This document shows, one piece after another, positions 1-9,359 of a DNA stretch of 64,000 bases. The notes beneath the pieces were generated by a model. That model was not told the origin of the DNA. It ran no database searches and was given only the letters and a program-made list of their open reading frames with translations. The position numbers and the translations under genes were made by a program. The DNA comes from Asanoa ishikariensis (GTDB taxonomy: Bacteria; Actinomycetota; Actinomycetes; Mycobacteriales; Micromonosporaceae), in the NCBI RefSeq assembly GCF_900107455.1, contig NZ_FNQB01000003.1, positions 1,612,001-1,676,000 on the forward strand. The letters are read 5' to 3'. Positions within the stretch are counted from its first letter, which is position 1, and every line of letters starts with the position of its first letter.

Positions 1-661
<661 letters not shown>

Positions 662-680
662 ATAACGCCGCGCGTTCCTG

Positions 681-713
681 CCTCGCCCGCCGTGTTCAGC
701 CCGGCGGGCGAGG
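681..713 (+). terminator. Strong hairpin terminator after the protease gene
   Basis: A perfect 12-bp stem (CCTCGCCCGCCG, 681-692, with its complement at 702-713) closes a 9-nt loop, 20 bases after the protease stop. There is no clear T-run, as is common in actinobacteria. The right arm ends in GAGG, so folding would also hide the likely ribosome binding site of the next small gene. Confidence 0.7.
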
Positions 714-726
714 TAGGTTGCGGTTC

Positions 727-945
727 ATGACCGACGATCGTGAGAACGCGCGCCGCGCCGCCGCCGCGCACACCGAGGCGTCCCGCGAGCTCGAGGCGTT
801 CCTGCGCCGGGCGCCCGAGGTGCCGGACCCGGCCGACATCGCCGAGTTCACGATCCTGCTGGCCCGCGAGGAAGAGGTCCGCGCGGAGCGGCAGGACGCG
901 CTGGTCGCGTTCGGCCTGAGCGCACCGAGCATCGACGAGCCCTAG
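727..945 (+). CDS. Small hypothetical protein, 72 aa
   Basis: Unrecognised short protein, rich in Ala, Arg and Glu and mostly helical in character (DDRENARRAAAAHTEA..., then LAREEEVRAERQDALVAFGL). No membrane segment or metal motif is visible. The ATG at 727 is preferred over a TTG at 718 because GAGGTAGG lies about 10 bases before it. Its TAG stop overlaps the GTG start of the next gene (TAGTG), so the two are probably co-translated. Codon use matches the neighbours. Function unknown. Confidence 0.6.
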   Translation: MTDDRENARRAAAAHTEASRELEAFLRRAPEVPDPADIAEFTILLAREEEVRAERQDALVAFGLSAPSIDEP

Positions 946-1322
946 TGGCGGTTGCCCTGGTGGTGGTCGACGTCGCCAACGTGATCGGCTCCCGGCCGGA
1001 CGGGTGGTGGCGCGACCGGGCCGCTGCGGCCACGCGGCTGCGTGACGAGCTCGGGGCCTCGGTCGCCGCCGGCCATCCGATCGGCGACCTGTCTGCGGTC
1101 GAGCTGGTGCTGGTGGTCGAGGGCAAGGCCGGCGGGGTCGGGTCGGTGCCGGGCGTCGAGGTGATCTCCGCGCCGGGGTCGGGCGACGACGCCATAGTGG
1201 ACGTGGTCCGCGCGCGTGGGCAGGACCGTCCTGTCGTGGTGGTCACCGCCGACCGCGAGCTGCGGGGACGGGTGGTCGCCCTGGGCGCCACCGCGCACGG
1301 TCCACGTTGGTTGCGCCGTTAA
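945..1322 (+). CDS. NYN/PIN-like domain protein, 125 aa
   Basis: Probable small PIN-fold nuclease-like protein. It opens with VALVVVDVANVIG, a strand carrying the first conserved Asp and Asn of NYN domains, followed by GWWRDR. Later come GSGDDAIVD (second acidic cluster) and VVVVTADRELRGRV (third acidic strand), the order expected for NYN/PIN ribonucleases. GTG 945 overlaps the upstream stop. The length fits a stand-alone NYN domain with no added RNA-binding module. Ribonuclease activity is inferred from the family; the substrate cannot be read from sequence. Confidence 0.65.
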   Translation: MAVALVVVDVANVIGSRPDGWWRDRAAAATRLRDELGASVAAGHPIGDLSAVELVLVVEGKAGGVGSVPGVEVISAPGSGDDAIVDVVRARGQDRPVVVVTADRELRGRVVALGATAHGPRWLRR

Positions 1323-1333
1323 AGTGACCGGCC

Positions 1334-2173
1334 ATGGGGATCGACGATCTTGTTCGGCTCGTCCCGCCGCCTTCCCGGCCGGTCCACGCTGACGGCGACT
1401 GGGCCGAGGTCGAGCGACTGCTGGGCGTCGCTGTGCCGGCCGACTACCGTGCGCTGGTCGCGGCCTACGGCGCGGGTCAGTTCGCCGACATCGGCCTGCT
1501 CACCCCGTTCACCGATGCGGGCACGCACGCCAACCTGGTGTGGCAGGCGGGCGATTTCCTCGGCAGGTTCGCGGACGCCCGTGACGAGTTCCCCGAGGAT
1601 TTTCCCTATCCCCTGCACCCGGAGCCCGGCGGTCTGCTCCCGTGGGCCGGCACCGGCAACGGGGTCCAGCTCTGTTGGCTGACCGAGGGCGATCCGGACG
1701 CCTGGCCGGTCGTCGTGTTCGACTTCGCCCTGCGCTGCGACCGCTATGACCTCGGCGCCGTCGATCTGCTCCACGGTCACCTCAGCGGGCGCGCTCCGGT
1801 GCCCGGCCTCGGCACGGTTCACGCTGTCCCGAGGTTCGACGGTTCCCGCGACCGGGACCACGTATACGTGCGGTTGTCCGACGGGGACCGCCCGCACGAG
1901 GAGCGGCTGCGGATTCTCCGCGCGGCGCTGGCCCCGACGGCCGACCGTGGCGCTTTCGACGGCGGCCAGCAGCGGCAAGACCATTTCAAGGCCGTCGACC
2001 GCGACTGGTTGCTGACCTACGAGACGGCCTACGGCCACCAGATCCGGGTCGCGATCCCGCCGGAGGACGCACCCGAGGCCCGCACGGTGATCACCGTCGC
2101 CGCGGCCGAAATGGGTTGTGCGGTCCTGTCGACGACGACCCACCTCGGCGCGCCGACCTGGACGGACGCCTGA
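1334..2173 (+). CDS. SMI1/KNR4 (SUKH) family protein
   Basis: 279 residues. The first about 150 match the SUKH pattern: WAEVERLLGVAVPADYRALVAAYG (the helix and Y-G motif of SMI1/KNR4) and, later, LLPWAGTGNGVQLCWLTEGDPDAWPVVVFDF. The C-terminal half is a separate, unassigned alpha/beta segment (VYVRLSDGD, RILRAALAP, ending TVITVAAAEMGCAVL). SUKH proteins often act as immunity proteins to toxins, but many stand-alone actinobacterial copies have no known partner. No toxin gene adjoins it; the small nuclease-like gene upstream is the only candidate partner. No clear Shine-Dalgarno precedes the ATG. Confidence 0.75.
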   Translation: MGIDDLVRLVPPPSRPVHADGDWAEVERLLGVAVPADYRALVAAYGAGQFADIGLLTPFTDAGTHANLVWQAGDFLGRFADARDEFPEDFPYPLHPEPGGLLPWAGTGNGVQLCWLTEGDPDAWPVVVFDFALRCDRYDLGAVDLLHGHLSGRAPVPGLGTVHAVPRFDGSRDRDHVYVRLSDGDRPHEERLRILRAALAPTADRGAFDGGQQRQDHFKAVDRDWLLTYETAYGHQIRVAIPPEDAPEARTVITVAAAEMGCAVLSTTTHLGAPTWTDA

Positions 2174-2175
2174 CC

Positions 2176-3600
2176 TCACCTGCGGCCGAGGAAGATCGGG
2201 TTGGTGAGAGCGACCATGGTGTCCCCGCGCCGGACCTCCGCACGCACATAGCGGGAGGCGCGGGGTGTCGTCGTCCATGACACGACGCCGGTCGCGGGCA
2301 CGGGGGTGACCAACCGCCGGCCCTGATCGGTGACGATCCGGACGACGCCGCCGGGCACGCCGCGCACGGTGAGCATGACCGTGATCGCCGTGTCCTCCGC
2401 GACGTCGAGCCGCTCACCAATGCCTGCGGAGCGCCCGTCAGCCGCACTGTCCGCGCTGTCCGCGCTGGCGAGACCGGCCGCGGTGGCGAGACCGGCCGCG
2501 CTCGCCGTGAAATCGAGGTCCACCGCGGCCGACTCCGCGATCCAGAGGTGGCCGGCGCGGACGCCGGCCACGATCGAATCCCGGTCGAGGCGGTCGGCGA
2601 GCACGACGTTCTGCGGCAGGCCGACGATCTGGTCCGTGCCGTGCACGTCGCTGTTGCCGACCGCGGGTAGCCAGCGCTCGCCGCTGACCAACTGGTTGTC
2701 CCAGTTGCCGAGCGTCGCCTCGTCGTCGGGGGTCCACGGCCCGTTCCACACCTCGATGGCGTCGAGGCCCTCGTACCCGAACTTCCAGCCGCAGCCCTTG
2801 CAGGAGGCCAGCGGGTGGTTGGCGACCGCCAGGGCGCCCACCTTGTGAGCGGCGTTCACAAAGGCGGAGACAGCGCCGTCGGTCGCACGGTAGCGCCAGT
2901 CGATCCACGTGCCCGCCGGCAGGCCGAGCACCGCGTAGTGGCCGTTGCGGGTCGTGACCTCCGTACCGTTGATGATCAGCAGGTCGGGTCCCGCGTAGGC
3001 GCCCCAGACGGCGTGCGCGCTGGGTGTGTTGTGCTCGGTCGAGACGATGTAGTCGAGCCCGGCGGCTCGCGCGTCGGCGGCCAGCTCGGCGGGCTCGCGC
3101 CGGCCGTCGGAGTGCACGGTGTGGAGGTGCATGTCGCCGCGGTACCACGCCCGGCCCCGGCCGGCGGCCTCGTGCGGCGCCGGGTTCGGCACGAAGGTCG
3201 GTCCGTCGGGGCCGCGCTCGAGCGTCACGGTGACTGTCCACGGCAGGCCGTCCGGGACGATGCCGTACGGACCGAGGAGGACGTGCCACCGTCCGGCGTG
3301 GACCGGTCCGGGCAAGTAGCCCGGTGTTGCGTCCGAAGCGCTGATGGTGAAGCCGTCCCGCGCGCCGCCCGACCAGCCGCGGAAACCGGCGTGCGCGTCG
3401 AACACGCCGAGGTCCAGCGCGTTGCCGTCGTGTCCGGGCGGCGGGGTCGGGCGGTCGTAGCGGTAGACGACGGTGATCCGGTTGACCCCGTCGGGGATCT
3501 CGACGGGCAGGTAGACCCAGTCCGGCGCGCCGTAGGGAATCGTGCCGGAGACGGTCCGCGTCACGTCGTCAGGCCCGAAACGCACCGGCTCCAGCTCCAC
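2176..3600 (-). CDS. CehA/McbA-type PHP-domain metallohydrolase
   Basis: 474 residues. An N-terminal beta-rich domain (about 1-150) precedes a PHP phosphoesterase/esterase domain starting with GDMHLHTVHSDG at 155-166, the first metal-binding motif. Further ligand-type motifs follow: STEHN, VANHPLA and GNSDVHG. This order is that of the CehA/McbA family (carbaryl hydrolase and relatives), predicted to bind two or three metals. A Gly/Ala/Ser-rich loop lies near residue 380 and a beta segment ends the protein. GTG 3600 is supported by GGAGGGGG 8-14 bases upstream. There is no signal peptide, so a cytosolic hydrolase is likely; the substrate is unknown. Confidence 0.85.
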   Translation of the reverse strand: MELEPVRFGPDDVTRTVSGTIPYGAPDWVYLPVEIPDGVNRITVVYRYDRPTPPPGHDGNALDLGVFDAHAGFRGWSGGARDGFTISASDATPGYLPGPVHAGRWHVLLGPYGIVPDGLPWTVTVTLERGPDGPTFVPNPAPHEAAGRGRAWYRGDMHLHTVHSDGRREPAELAADARAAGLDYIVSTEHNTPSAHAVWGAYAGPDLLIINGTEVTTRNGHYAVLGLPAGTWIDWRYRATDGAVSAFVNAAHKVGALAVANHPLASCKGCGWKFGYEGLDAIEVWNGPWTPDDEATLGNWDNQLVSGERWLPAVGNSDVHGTDQIVGLPQNVVLADRLDRDSIVAGVRAGHLWIAESAAVDLDFTASAAGLATAAGLASADSADSAADGRSAGIGERLDVAEDTAITVMLTVRGVPGGVVRIVTDQGRRLVTPVPATGVVSWTTTPRASRYVRAEVRRGDTMVALTNPIFLGRR

Positions 3601-3645
3601 GCGGGTCCCCCTCCGAGCGCCGGGCGGTCCCCGGCGGCCTACCCA

Positions 3646-3674
3646 AGATCACCCGGAGGTTGACAGTTTGTCAA
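3646..3674 (-). promoter_or_regulatory. Promoter for the PHP hydrolase with a palindromic -35
   Basis: On the minus strand TTGACA (3674-3669), a 17-nt spacer and TGATCT (3651-3646) form a housekeeping-type promoter 45 bp before the GTG. The -35 is one arm of the inverted repeat TTGACA-GTT-TGTCAA (3660-3674), which also contains the stop codon of the MFS gene. A regulator could bind there; this is inference. Confidence 0.5.
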
Positions 3675-5095
3675 GACAAAGCCGTCGGCGCCCGCCGTGT
3701 CACCGTCACCACGCACACAGCCGCCGCGACCAGCAGCACGACGGCGTTGACGATCAGCGCGGTGTGCAACGCGGAGACCATGCTTGCGCCACCGGCCATC
3801 CGACTGCTGAGGATGACGCCGAGTACGGCAGGGCCGAGCGCACCGCCGTACTGCCGGACCGCGGTGTTCGCGGCGGCGGCCATGCCGGCGAGGTGGTGCG
3901 GCACGGCGTGGATGGCGGCCACGGCGACAGCGCTGAGCATGAACGCGTCGGCGACGCCGAGGATCGCCAGGCGCCACGCGACGTCGACGAAAGAGGTGTT
4001 CGTGCCGAGCCCGGTCAGCAGGAGCATCGCGACGGCGCCCAGCCCGAGCCCGACCGCCAACAGGGTGATCGGCTGCCGGTGCGCCAGCAGGCGGCCGACG
4101 AACGGGTTCGCGACGGCGGTGACGCCGTTGACGAAGAGGAGCCGGACGCCGATCTCCAGCGGCGAGAGGTGCTGGCCGGCGCCGAAGAACAGGCTGAGCA
4201 GGAAGAGCCCGCCGACGATCGCGAACAGGGCGGCCAACGCGGAGAAGCTCGCGGCGCGGAATGCCGGCAACCGGAACAGCGACAGTTGCAGGATCGGCGA
4301 GGTCGACCGCGCCTCGACGCGCAGGAACACGGCCAGCGCGGCCACGCCGACGACCAGCCCCGCGATGGTGGTGGGTGCGCCCCAGCCTGCCTGGCCACCC
4401 TCGATCACGCCGAAGATGCTCGCCGCGATCGCGACGGTCGCGGTGATCTGGCCGGGCCAGTCGAGGCGGCGGCCCTGCGGGGACTTCGACTCGGGCAGGC
4501 GCAGCGCGGCGAGCAGGCCGGCCACCAGCGCCAGCGCGATGATCGGCACGAAGATCCAGCCCCATCCGGCGTACCGGAGGATGGTCCCTGAGATCAGCGG
4601 ACCGGCCGCCAGGCCGAGGACGAGCCCGGTCGCCCACAGCGCGATGTACCGTGCCCTGGCCCGCAGGTCCGGGACCGCGTGGGCGATCAGGGCGAGCGTG
4701 GTCGGCAGCAGCAGCCCGGCGCCGGCACCGGTGACCGCCTGGCCGACCCACAGCAGGTGCAGGCCGCCGGCCACGGTCCCCGCCACCATGGCGATCGCGG
4801 CGCCGAGCACGGTGATCGCCATGCCGGTCAGGAACACCCGGCGGCGGCCGTGCAGGTCGCCGAACACTCCGGCGGACAGGATCGTCGCGGCCATCGGGAT
4901 GATGTAGCTGTCGGTGACCCATTGCAGGTCAGCGGTCGAGCCACCGGTCGAGGTGCCGATGGTCGTCAGAGACACGCTGACCGCGGTGATCGGCACGTAC
5001 GTCACGAAGACGCCGAGGACCGCGAGCGCGATGGTCAACCGGACGCCACGGTCACCGACCGTCCCGGGGAGCCTGGCCTGCACTGCTGTCGCCAC
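3671..5095 (-). CDS. MFS multidrug-type efflux transporter (DHA2-like)
   Basis: 474-residue integral membrane protein with about 14 hydrophobic segments. It has the drug/H+ antiporter signature around LQWVTDSYIIPMAATIL and the loop motif GDLHGRRRVFL (motif A, D-x-x-G-R-R). The N-terminus is short and cytoplasmic. GTG 5095 is preceded by GAAGGGA at 8 nt. It is divergent from a MarR regulator with inverted repeats between them, the usual layout for an inducible efflux pump repressed by its neighbour. Substrate unknown. An AAC(3)-like gene follows the regulator, so an antibiotic-related role is possible but unproven. Confidence 0.9.
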   Translation of the reverse strand: MATAVQARLPGTVGDRGVRLTIALAVLGVFVTYVPITAVSVSLTTIGTSTGGSTADLQWVTDSYIIPMAATILSAGVFGDLHGRRRVFLTGMAITVLGAAIAMVAGTVAGGLHLLWVGQAVTGAGAGLLLPTTLALIAHAVPDLRARARYIALWATGLVLGLAAGPLISGTILRYAGWGWIFVPIIALALVAGLLAALRLPESKSPQGRRLDWPGQITATVAIAASIFGVIEGGQAGWGAPTTIAGLVVGVAALAVFLRVEARSTSPILQLSLFRLPAFRAASFSALAALFAIVGGLFLLSLFFGAGQHLSPLEIGVRLLFVNGVTAVANPFVGRLLAHRQPITLLAVGLGLGAVAMLLLTGLGTNTSFVDVAWRLAILGVADAFMLSAVAVAAIHAVPHHLAGMAAAANTAVRQYGGALGPAVLGVILSSRMAGGASMVSALHTALIVNAVVLLVAAAVCVVTVTRRAPTALS

Positions 5096-5117
5096 CGCAA
5101 GATCCCTTCACCTTAAC

Positions 5118-5171
5118 TATCTCAACGTGAAGATATCACCGGGCAAAGATTCTTAACGTTGATGTAACGTT
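5118..5171. promoter_or_regulatory. Putative MarR operators between efflux gene and regulator
   Basis: Two inverted repeats lie in the 82-bp divergent gap: TATCT-(8)-AGATA at 5118-5135, containing CAACGTGA, and AACGTT-GATGT-AACGTT at 5155-5171. Both contain an AACGT core. The first sits on the efflux side, the second 6 bp before the regulator ATG, where bound repressor would block both genes. Confidence 0.55.
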
Positions 5172-5177
5172 GCTCTC

Positions 5178-5693
5178 ATGGCCAGCACGCAGACCCCCCG
5201 AGACCGGGTGGACGGGTTGCTCGAGGTGATCGCCGAACGCGACCCCGAGCGCGACCTCAACGCCAAAGCGGTCACCTGGCGGCTTCGGCGGGCCAGTCAC
5301 CGCATCGACACCGAGATCCGCCGGCAGTTGGCCGCCCAGGGCATGGAGCTGTGGGAGCTGGAGATCCTCTGCGCGCTCCGCAACGGCGGCGGCACTCTGA
5401 CCATGGGCGCCCTGCTCGACGCCGCCCAGATCACCTCGGGCGCGATCACCAACCGGGTGGCCCGGCTCGAGCGCGACGGCTACGTCCGCCGGGAGATGGC
5501 CCCCGACGACCGCCGCCAGGTCCTCGTCACGATCACGCCGGCCGGGCTCGACCGCAACTGGCAGGTCATCGCCGCCAACAACGCGGCCGAGCAGGAGATC
5601 TTCGCGACCATCGACCCTGACCTCCAGCGGCGCCTGTCCGAAGACCTGCGCGCGGTGCTGCTCACCGTCGAAGGGCCCGCCCCGACCGCCTGA
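5178..5693 (+). CDS. MarR-family transcriptional regulator
   Basis: 171 residues, slightly long for the family because of an N-terminal extension (ASTQTPRDRVDGLLEVIAER). The winged helix is clear: WELEILCALRNGGGTLTMGALLDAAQITSGAITNRVARLERDGYVRREMAPDDRRQVLVTIT holds helices alpha2-alpha4 and the wing with the conserved D-x-R-x-x-x-V pattern (here only named in part). Terminal helices form the dimer domain. Divergent from the efflux gene and presumably its repressor. No good Shine-Dalgarno precedes ATG 5178, so the transcript may be leaderless. It converges on the acetyltransferase gene with a 4-bp gap. Confidence 0.9.
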   Translation: MASTQTPRDRVDGLLEVIAERDPERDLNAKAVTWRLRRASHRIDTEIRRQLAAQGMELWELEILCALRNGGGTLTMGALLDAAQITSGAITNRVARLERDGYVRREMAPDDRRQVLVTITPAGLDRNWQVIAANNAAEQEIFATIDPDLQRRLSEDLRAVLLTVEGPAPTA

Positions 5694-5697
5694 CCGC

Positions 5698-6507
5698 TCA
5701 GCCGCTCACGTCGTCCGCGGGGACACGGTTGGTGCCCATCCACGCGGTGGCGAAGTCGACGAGGACAACCTGCGACATCAGCCGCGCCGTCGCGCCGCCC
5801 ACCTGGGCGATCACGGCACCGCCGGTGGCTTCGAAATCGGCACCCACCCGGTCGAAGTCGCTCTCGTCCGTGACGACGTCGACCCACGTCGTCCATTCGC
5901 TCGTGCCGTCCGGCCGACGGACCGACGAACCTGTGGCCGCGCGCGGCGCCGACACCTGTCGCCATTCCGCGAGATGCAACGAGGTGTTGGAGCTGTGGTC
6001 ACAGCCGAGCAACAGGACCTTGCCGCCGAGCCGGTAGACCGCGCCCAGCGGTGAGCTCTCGCCCAACCCGTCGTCCAGCCGGTGGCCCTTGACGATGTCA
6101 GTGGCGCTCCCGCCGAGAGCGGCGAACGAATATTGCGGATGTGTGCTGCGCAGGGCGCCGGGCCACGTGCGTACGGTCTCGGCGATCACACCCATCCACC
6201 GGCTCGGCGTACACAATGGATCGAAGCCGGGCGGTTGTTCCCGGATCACCGGCCACCACGCCTCGGGGACGGGCGGATGCTGCCACGACGCGGGGTCCGT
6301 ATTCGCAGGTGTGTGAGTGGGCACCACCAGGGTGCCGCCGGAGCCGAGCACCTCGAGGAACGCCTGGACGACCGCCTGGGTGCCGCCGGCAACGAACCCG
6401 AGGCTCCGGTTCGACGAATGCAGCAGCAGGACGTCGCCCGAGGCGAGGCCGAGGTCGCGCAGGTCGGAAGCCAGCGACTGAACCGTGTGCGGCATGGGCT
6501 GGTCCAT
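5698..6507 (-). CDS. Aminoglycoside N(3)-acetyltransferase-family protein
   Basis: 269 residues matching the AAC(3)/FrbF/YokD antibiotic acetyltransferase fold throughout. Motifs in order: VLLLHSSNRSLG (acetyl-CoA binding start), GTLVVPTHTP, CTPSRWMGVIAE, STHPQYSFAALG, and LLLGCDHSSNTSLHLAE, which carries the family's conserved His/Asn/Ser cluster. Length is normal for the family. Members use acetyl-CoA to acetylate the 3-amino group of aminoglycosides or amino groups of other metabolites. A chromosomal copy like this may be intrinsic resistance or have an unrelated substrate. ATG 6507 is used; ATG 6495 is an alternative. Neither has a good ribosome binding site. Confidence 0.85.
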   Translation of the reverse strand: MDQPMPHTVQSLASDLRDLGLASGDVLLLHSSNRSLGFVAGGTQAVVQAFLEVLGSGGTLVVPTHTPANTDPASWQHPPVPEAWWPVIREQPPGFDPLCTPSRWMGVIAETVRTWPGALRSTHPQYSFAALGGSATDIVKGHRLDDGLGESSPLGAVYRLGGKVLLLGCDHSSNTSLHLAEWRQVSAPRAATGSSVRRPDGTSEWTTWVDVVTDESDFDRVGADFEATGGAVIAQVGGATARLMSQVVLVDFATAWMGTNRVPADDVSG

Positions 6508-6548
6508 GCGGGGCAGCGTATGGGGACCTTGGGAGTCCCACCAACGAT

Positions 6549-8521
6549 TTACTCGCGGCGAAAGACCACGACCAGGACGCGCAGGATCAGGACCATGCCG
6601 ACGATCAGCAGGAAATAGCCGAGCACCGGGAACAGGTCCACGGCGCCGCTGATTCGGGGGCCGCCGCCCGTGCGTAGCAGCAGCACCGCGATGATGCCGG
6701 CCGCCGAGCCGATGACGGTCAGCAATACCCGGTGCAGCAGGTCGGTGACCAGCCGGCGGTCCTGTTCGTCGGCGAACAGGCGGACGTTGACCCGCAGCCG
6801 CCCGTGTTCGAGGGCGTCACCGAGTCGGTCGATCCGCCTCGGCAGCCGTCGCAGCACGGGCAGCAGCGCCGCGAGCTCGTCCTCCAACGAGGCGCGCAGC
6901 CGGTCCGGGCCGAGCGCCTCGGCGACCCGCCGGGTGCCGGCCGCGCGGGCGTGTGTGACCAGGTCGAACCCGGGCCGGACGAGGCCGAGAGTGCCCTCCA
7001 GGGTGGCGAACGCCCGGAACACGGCGGCGACGGCCGGTGGCACGCCCAGCCCGTACGCGGCGAAGGTCCGCAACAGCGCCGCCACGGCCGCCGCACCCGC
7101 GCTGCTGCCGGGTGCCGCGTACCGGACGATCAATGCGCCGATCGCCCTCTGAAGCTCGCGCTCGTCGACCTCCGCGGGCCGATCGACGACCTGCAACAGC
7201 GCGTCGCTGACCGCCACCGAGTCACGCCGGCCGAGCGCCGCGAGGAGTTGGCCGATCGCGTCCCGGGTCGCCGCGTCGAGGCGGCCCACGGAGCCGAGGT
7301 CGAGCAGGCCCAGGCGGCCGTCGCCGGTCACCAGGACGTTGCCGGGGTGCAGGTCGACGTGGAAGATGCCGTGCACGAGCACCTGGTCGAGCATCGTGTC
7401 GACCAGGCGGCCGCGATCTCGGCCCGCCGTTCCTCGCCGAACCCGTCGAGCAACGCCGCCGCCGTGCTCAACGACGTGCCGTCCAGCCGGCCCATCACCA
7501 GGACGCGCTCGGAGCTGAGGTCGGCGTGCGGCGTCGGCACGAGCACGCCCCGATCGGGCGAGTCGGCCAGGGCCGCCGCCATGGCCTGGAGGTTGTCGCG
7601 CTCGATGGTGAAGTCGAGCTCCTCGTGCAGCGCCGCCGCGAAGCCGGTCGCGAGCGCCCGCAGCCCCAGCGGGCGCCCCCACGAGGTCCGCTCCTCGAGC
7701 GTGCCGGCCAGCCGCAGCAGGATGTCGACGTCACGCTCGACGATGGCGGCGACGCCGGGCCGGCGCACCTTGACCACCACGTCGGTGCCGTCGGGCAGCC
7801 GCGCCGCGTGGACCTGTGCCACCGAGGCGGCGGCCAGCGGCTCGTGGTCGAAGGCGGCGAACACCTCGTCGACGGGGCGGCCGAAGTCGGCGGCCAGGAC
7901 GGCGGCCACCTCCTCCCAGGCGACCGGGGCCGCCCGGTCCTGCAACGCGGTCAGCTCCTCGACGATCTCCGCCGGCAGCAGGTCGCGCCGGGTCGCCAGC
8001 ACCTGACCGAGCTTGACGAAGGTGATGCCGCCCTCGTCGAGCGCGTCCCGCAACGAACGGCCGAGCCGGCGGCGGGCCGCGGCCGACGACGGGCCGGGAG
8101 CGGGACGTCCACGCAGGAACCGGCCGAGCCCGTGCCGCAACGCGATGCGCACGATGGTCCCGTACCGCCGGGTGCGTCCGATCCTCCGGCGGGTGCCGCG
8201 CCAGAGCTCCACCGGGCCTGGCATGGACCCCGTCGGCAGCAGCACCTCGAGGACGACCAGGGCGGCCATGGCGAGCAACGCCGAGACGACGACGGCCACG
8301 AAACCGAGGAGGGCGAGCTCGCCGGCGCCCAGGCTCTCGGGATCGGCCGGTGCGAGCGCCTGCAGGACGGGTGTGGCGACGAAGAGAGCGAGGAGGGCGG
8401 CCAGCAGGGTACGCACGGGTCCGACGCGGACACCGAGCAGCCGCCGGATGACCGCCGCGAACAGCAGCACGGACACGACCATTGTGGCCAGGAACGCCGG
8501 CACGGTGATCGCGGTCTCCAC
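6549..8521 (-). pseudogene. ABC1/UbiB (AarF)-family kinase, interrupted by one frameshift
   Basis: Reads as one protein of about 657 residues if one base is restored near 7409-7412. Upstream part: GTG 8521, three or four N-terminal hydrophobic segments, then GGITFVKLGQVLATR (the KxGQ motif), AAASVAQVHAA (Ala-rich nucleotide loop), VVVKVRRPG (ATP-binding Lys). Downstream part, in another frame: VHGIFHVDLHPGNVLV (catalytic loop) and GLLDLGSVG (DFG equivalent), ending in two membrane helices. The break lies at GCGGCCGC (7407-7414); reading GCC CGC instead of GC CGC restores the frame. The family supports quinone biosynthesis or lipid homeostasis. Either a recent pseudogene or a base-calling error; no other damage is seen. 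The start is uncertain. Confidence 0.8.
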
Positions 8522-8585
8522 GACGACCGACGATATCCGGATGTCGCTCCCCCGGCTGCCCGCCAAACCTGCGGACGGCAGGCAG

Positions 8586-8897
8586 TCAGACGGGCCCCAG
8601 CACCTCGTCGATGGCCGCGAGCACCGCCGGGGCGACGTGGTCGCCGTAGCCGCAGGACGGACCGCGCAGATAGCGGAACTCGACCGGTGCCACGCTGGCC
8701 CGGTCTGCGACCCTAACCACGTCGAGCGCGAGGTAGTCGGTCCGCACCGGGCAGGACTTCCCGTCCGACGGCGCCGCGTTGATCGCCGCCCGGAAGCGTT
8801 GGCCGCCGGCCGTCGAGTGCTCGACGGTCCGCAGCGGAGACACCGGCTTGGCATAGCTGTAGCGGCAGAAGGTCACTGCGGCTGGTTCGAGCGGCAT
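8586..8897 (-). pseudogene. Remnant of a sigma-factor partner protein (C-terminal domain)
   Basis: About 103 residues with good coding character: VTFCRYSYAKP, HSTAGGQRF, NAAPSDGKSCP, YLALDVVR, RGPSCGYGDH, ending AAIDEVLGPV. The Cys-containing CRYS and SCGYGD motifs and the composition suggest the extracellular C-terminal domain of a larger membrane protein. It has no start with a ribosome binding site; it overlaps the end of the sigma-factor fragment in another frame. I read it as the 3' end of the gene that once followed the sigma factor, fused to it by an internal deletion with a breakpoint near 8895-8900. Confidence 0.5.
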
Positions 8898-9139
8898 CGG
8901 TGGCGCCAGCGGCGGCGCCACCAGGAGATGTACGTCGTGAACAGCACCCGGCGGACGTACGCCTCCGGATGTCCACCGGCGACGATCCGCGGCCATCTGC
9001 CCCACACGGTGGCCAGCACCGTCTGGAGCAGATCCTCGGCCCGACCGGTGTCACCGGTGAGCAACCAGGCCGACCGCAGCAGCGCGTCCGACCTGGCGGC
9101 CACGAACTCGGTGAACCCGTCCGGTGGCGAACCCGACAT
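8873..9139 (-). pseudogene. Truncated SigE-type sigma factor (region 2 only)
   Basis: 88 residues with a proper start (ATG 9139, GAGAGGTG 5 bases upstream). It covers sigma region 2: FTEFVAARSDALLRSAWLLTG, RAEDLLQTVLATVWGRW, HPEAYVRRVLFTTYISWWRRRWR. The reading frame then runs into a foreign sequence and stops within nine residues. Region 4 (-35 recognition) is absent, so it cannot act as a sigma factor. An intact homologue with its membrane partner occurs at 18411-20119, which shows the normal arrangement and supports the deletion model. Confidence 0.75.
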
Positions 9140-9346
9140 CCCCGCACCTCTCACAACCGGCAGAACGCGGTCGGGGTGCCCGGATGTTAACGGGCGCGCC
9201 GAAAAGTGCGGTCCGAGCTCTCGCGGTGGCCGCGCCGAACATAGACCGACCGGCCATGGTGAATCGAGGACCTGGTCCGGCCGGTAGGACCGGTCCGTCC
9301 ACTCGAAAGGGTCAGACGGACGGGGCGGAGGCTTGCGCGGACGCCC

Positions 9347-9352
9347 GATAAT
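9347..9352 (+). promoter_or_regulatory. -10 box for a leaderless CHAT operon transcript
   Basis: GATAAT ends 7 bases before ATG 9360, which would place the transcription start at or next to the A of the ATG. This fits the lack of a Shine-Dalgarno before 9360. No clear -35 is visible. The upstream 200 bp contains overlapping GGACC/GGTCC repeats (about 9270-9300). Confidence 0.4.
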
Positions 9353-9359
9353 TGCCTTT

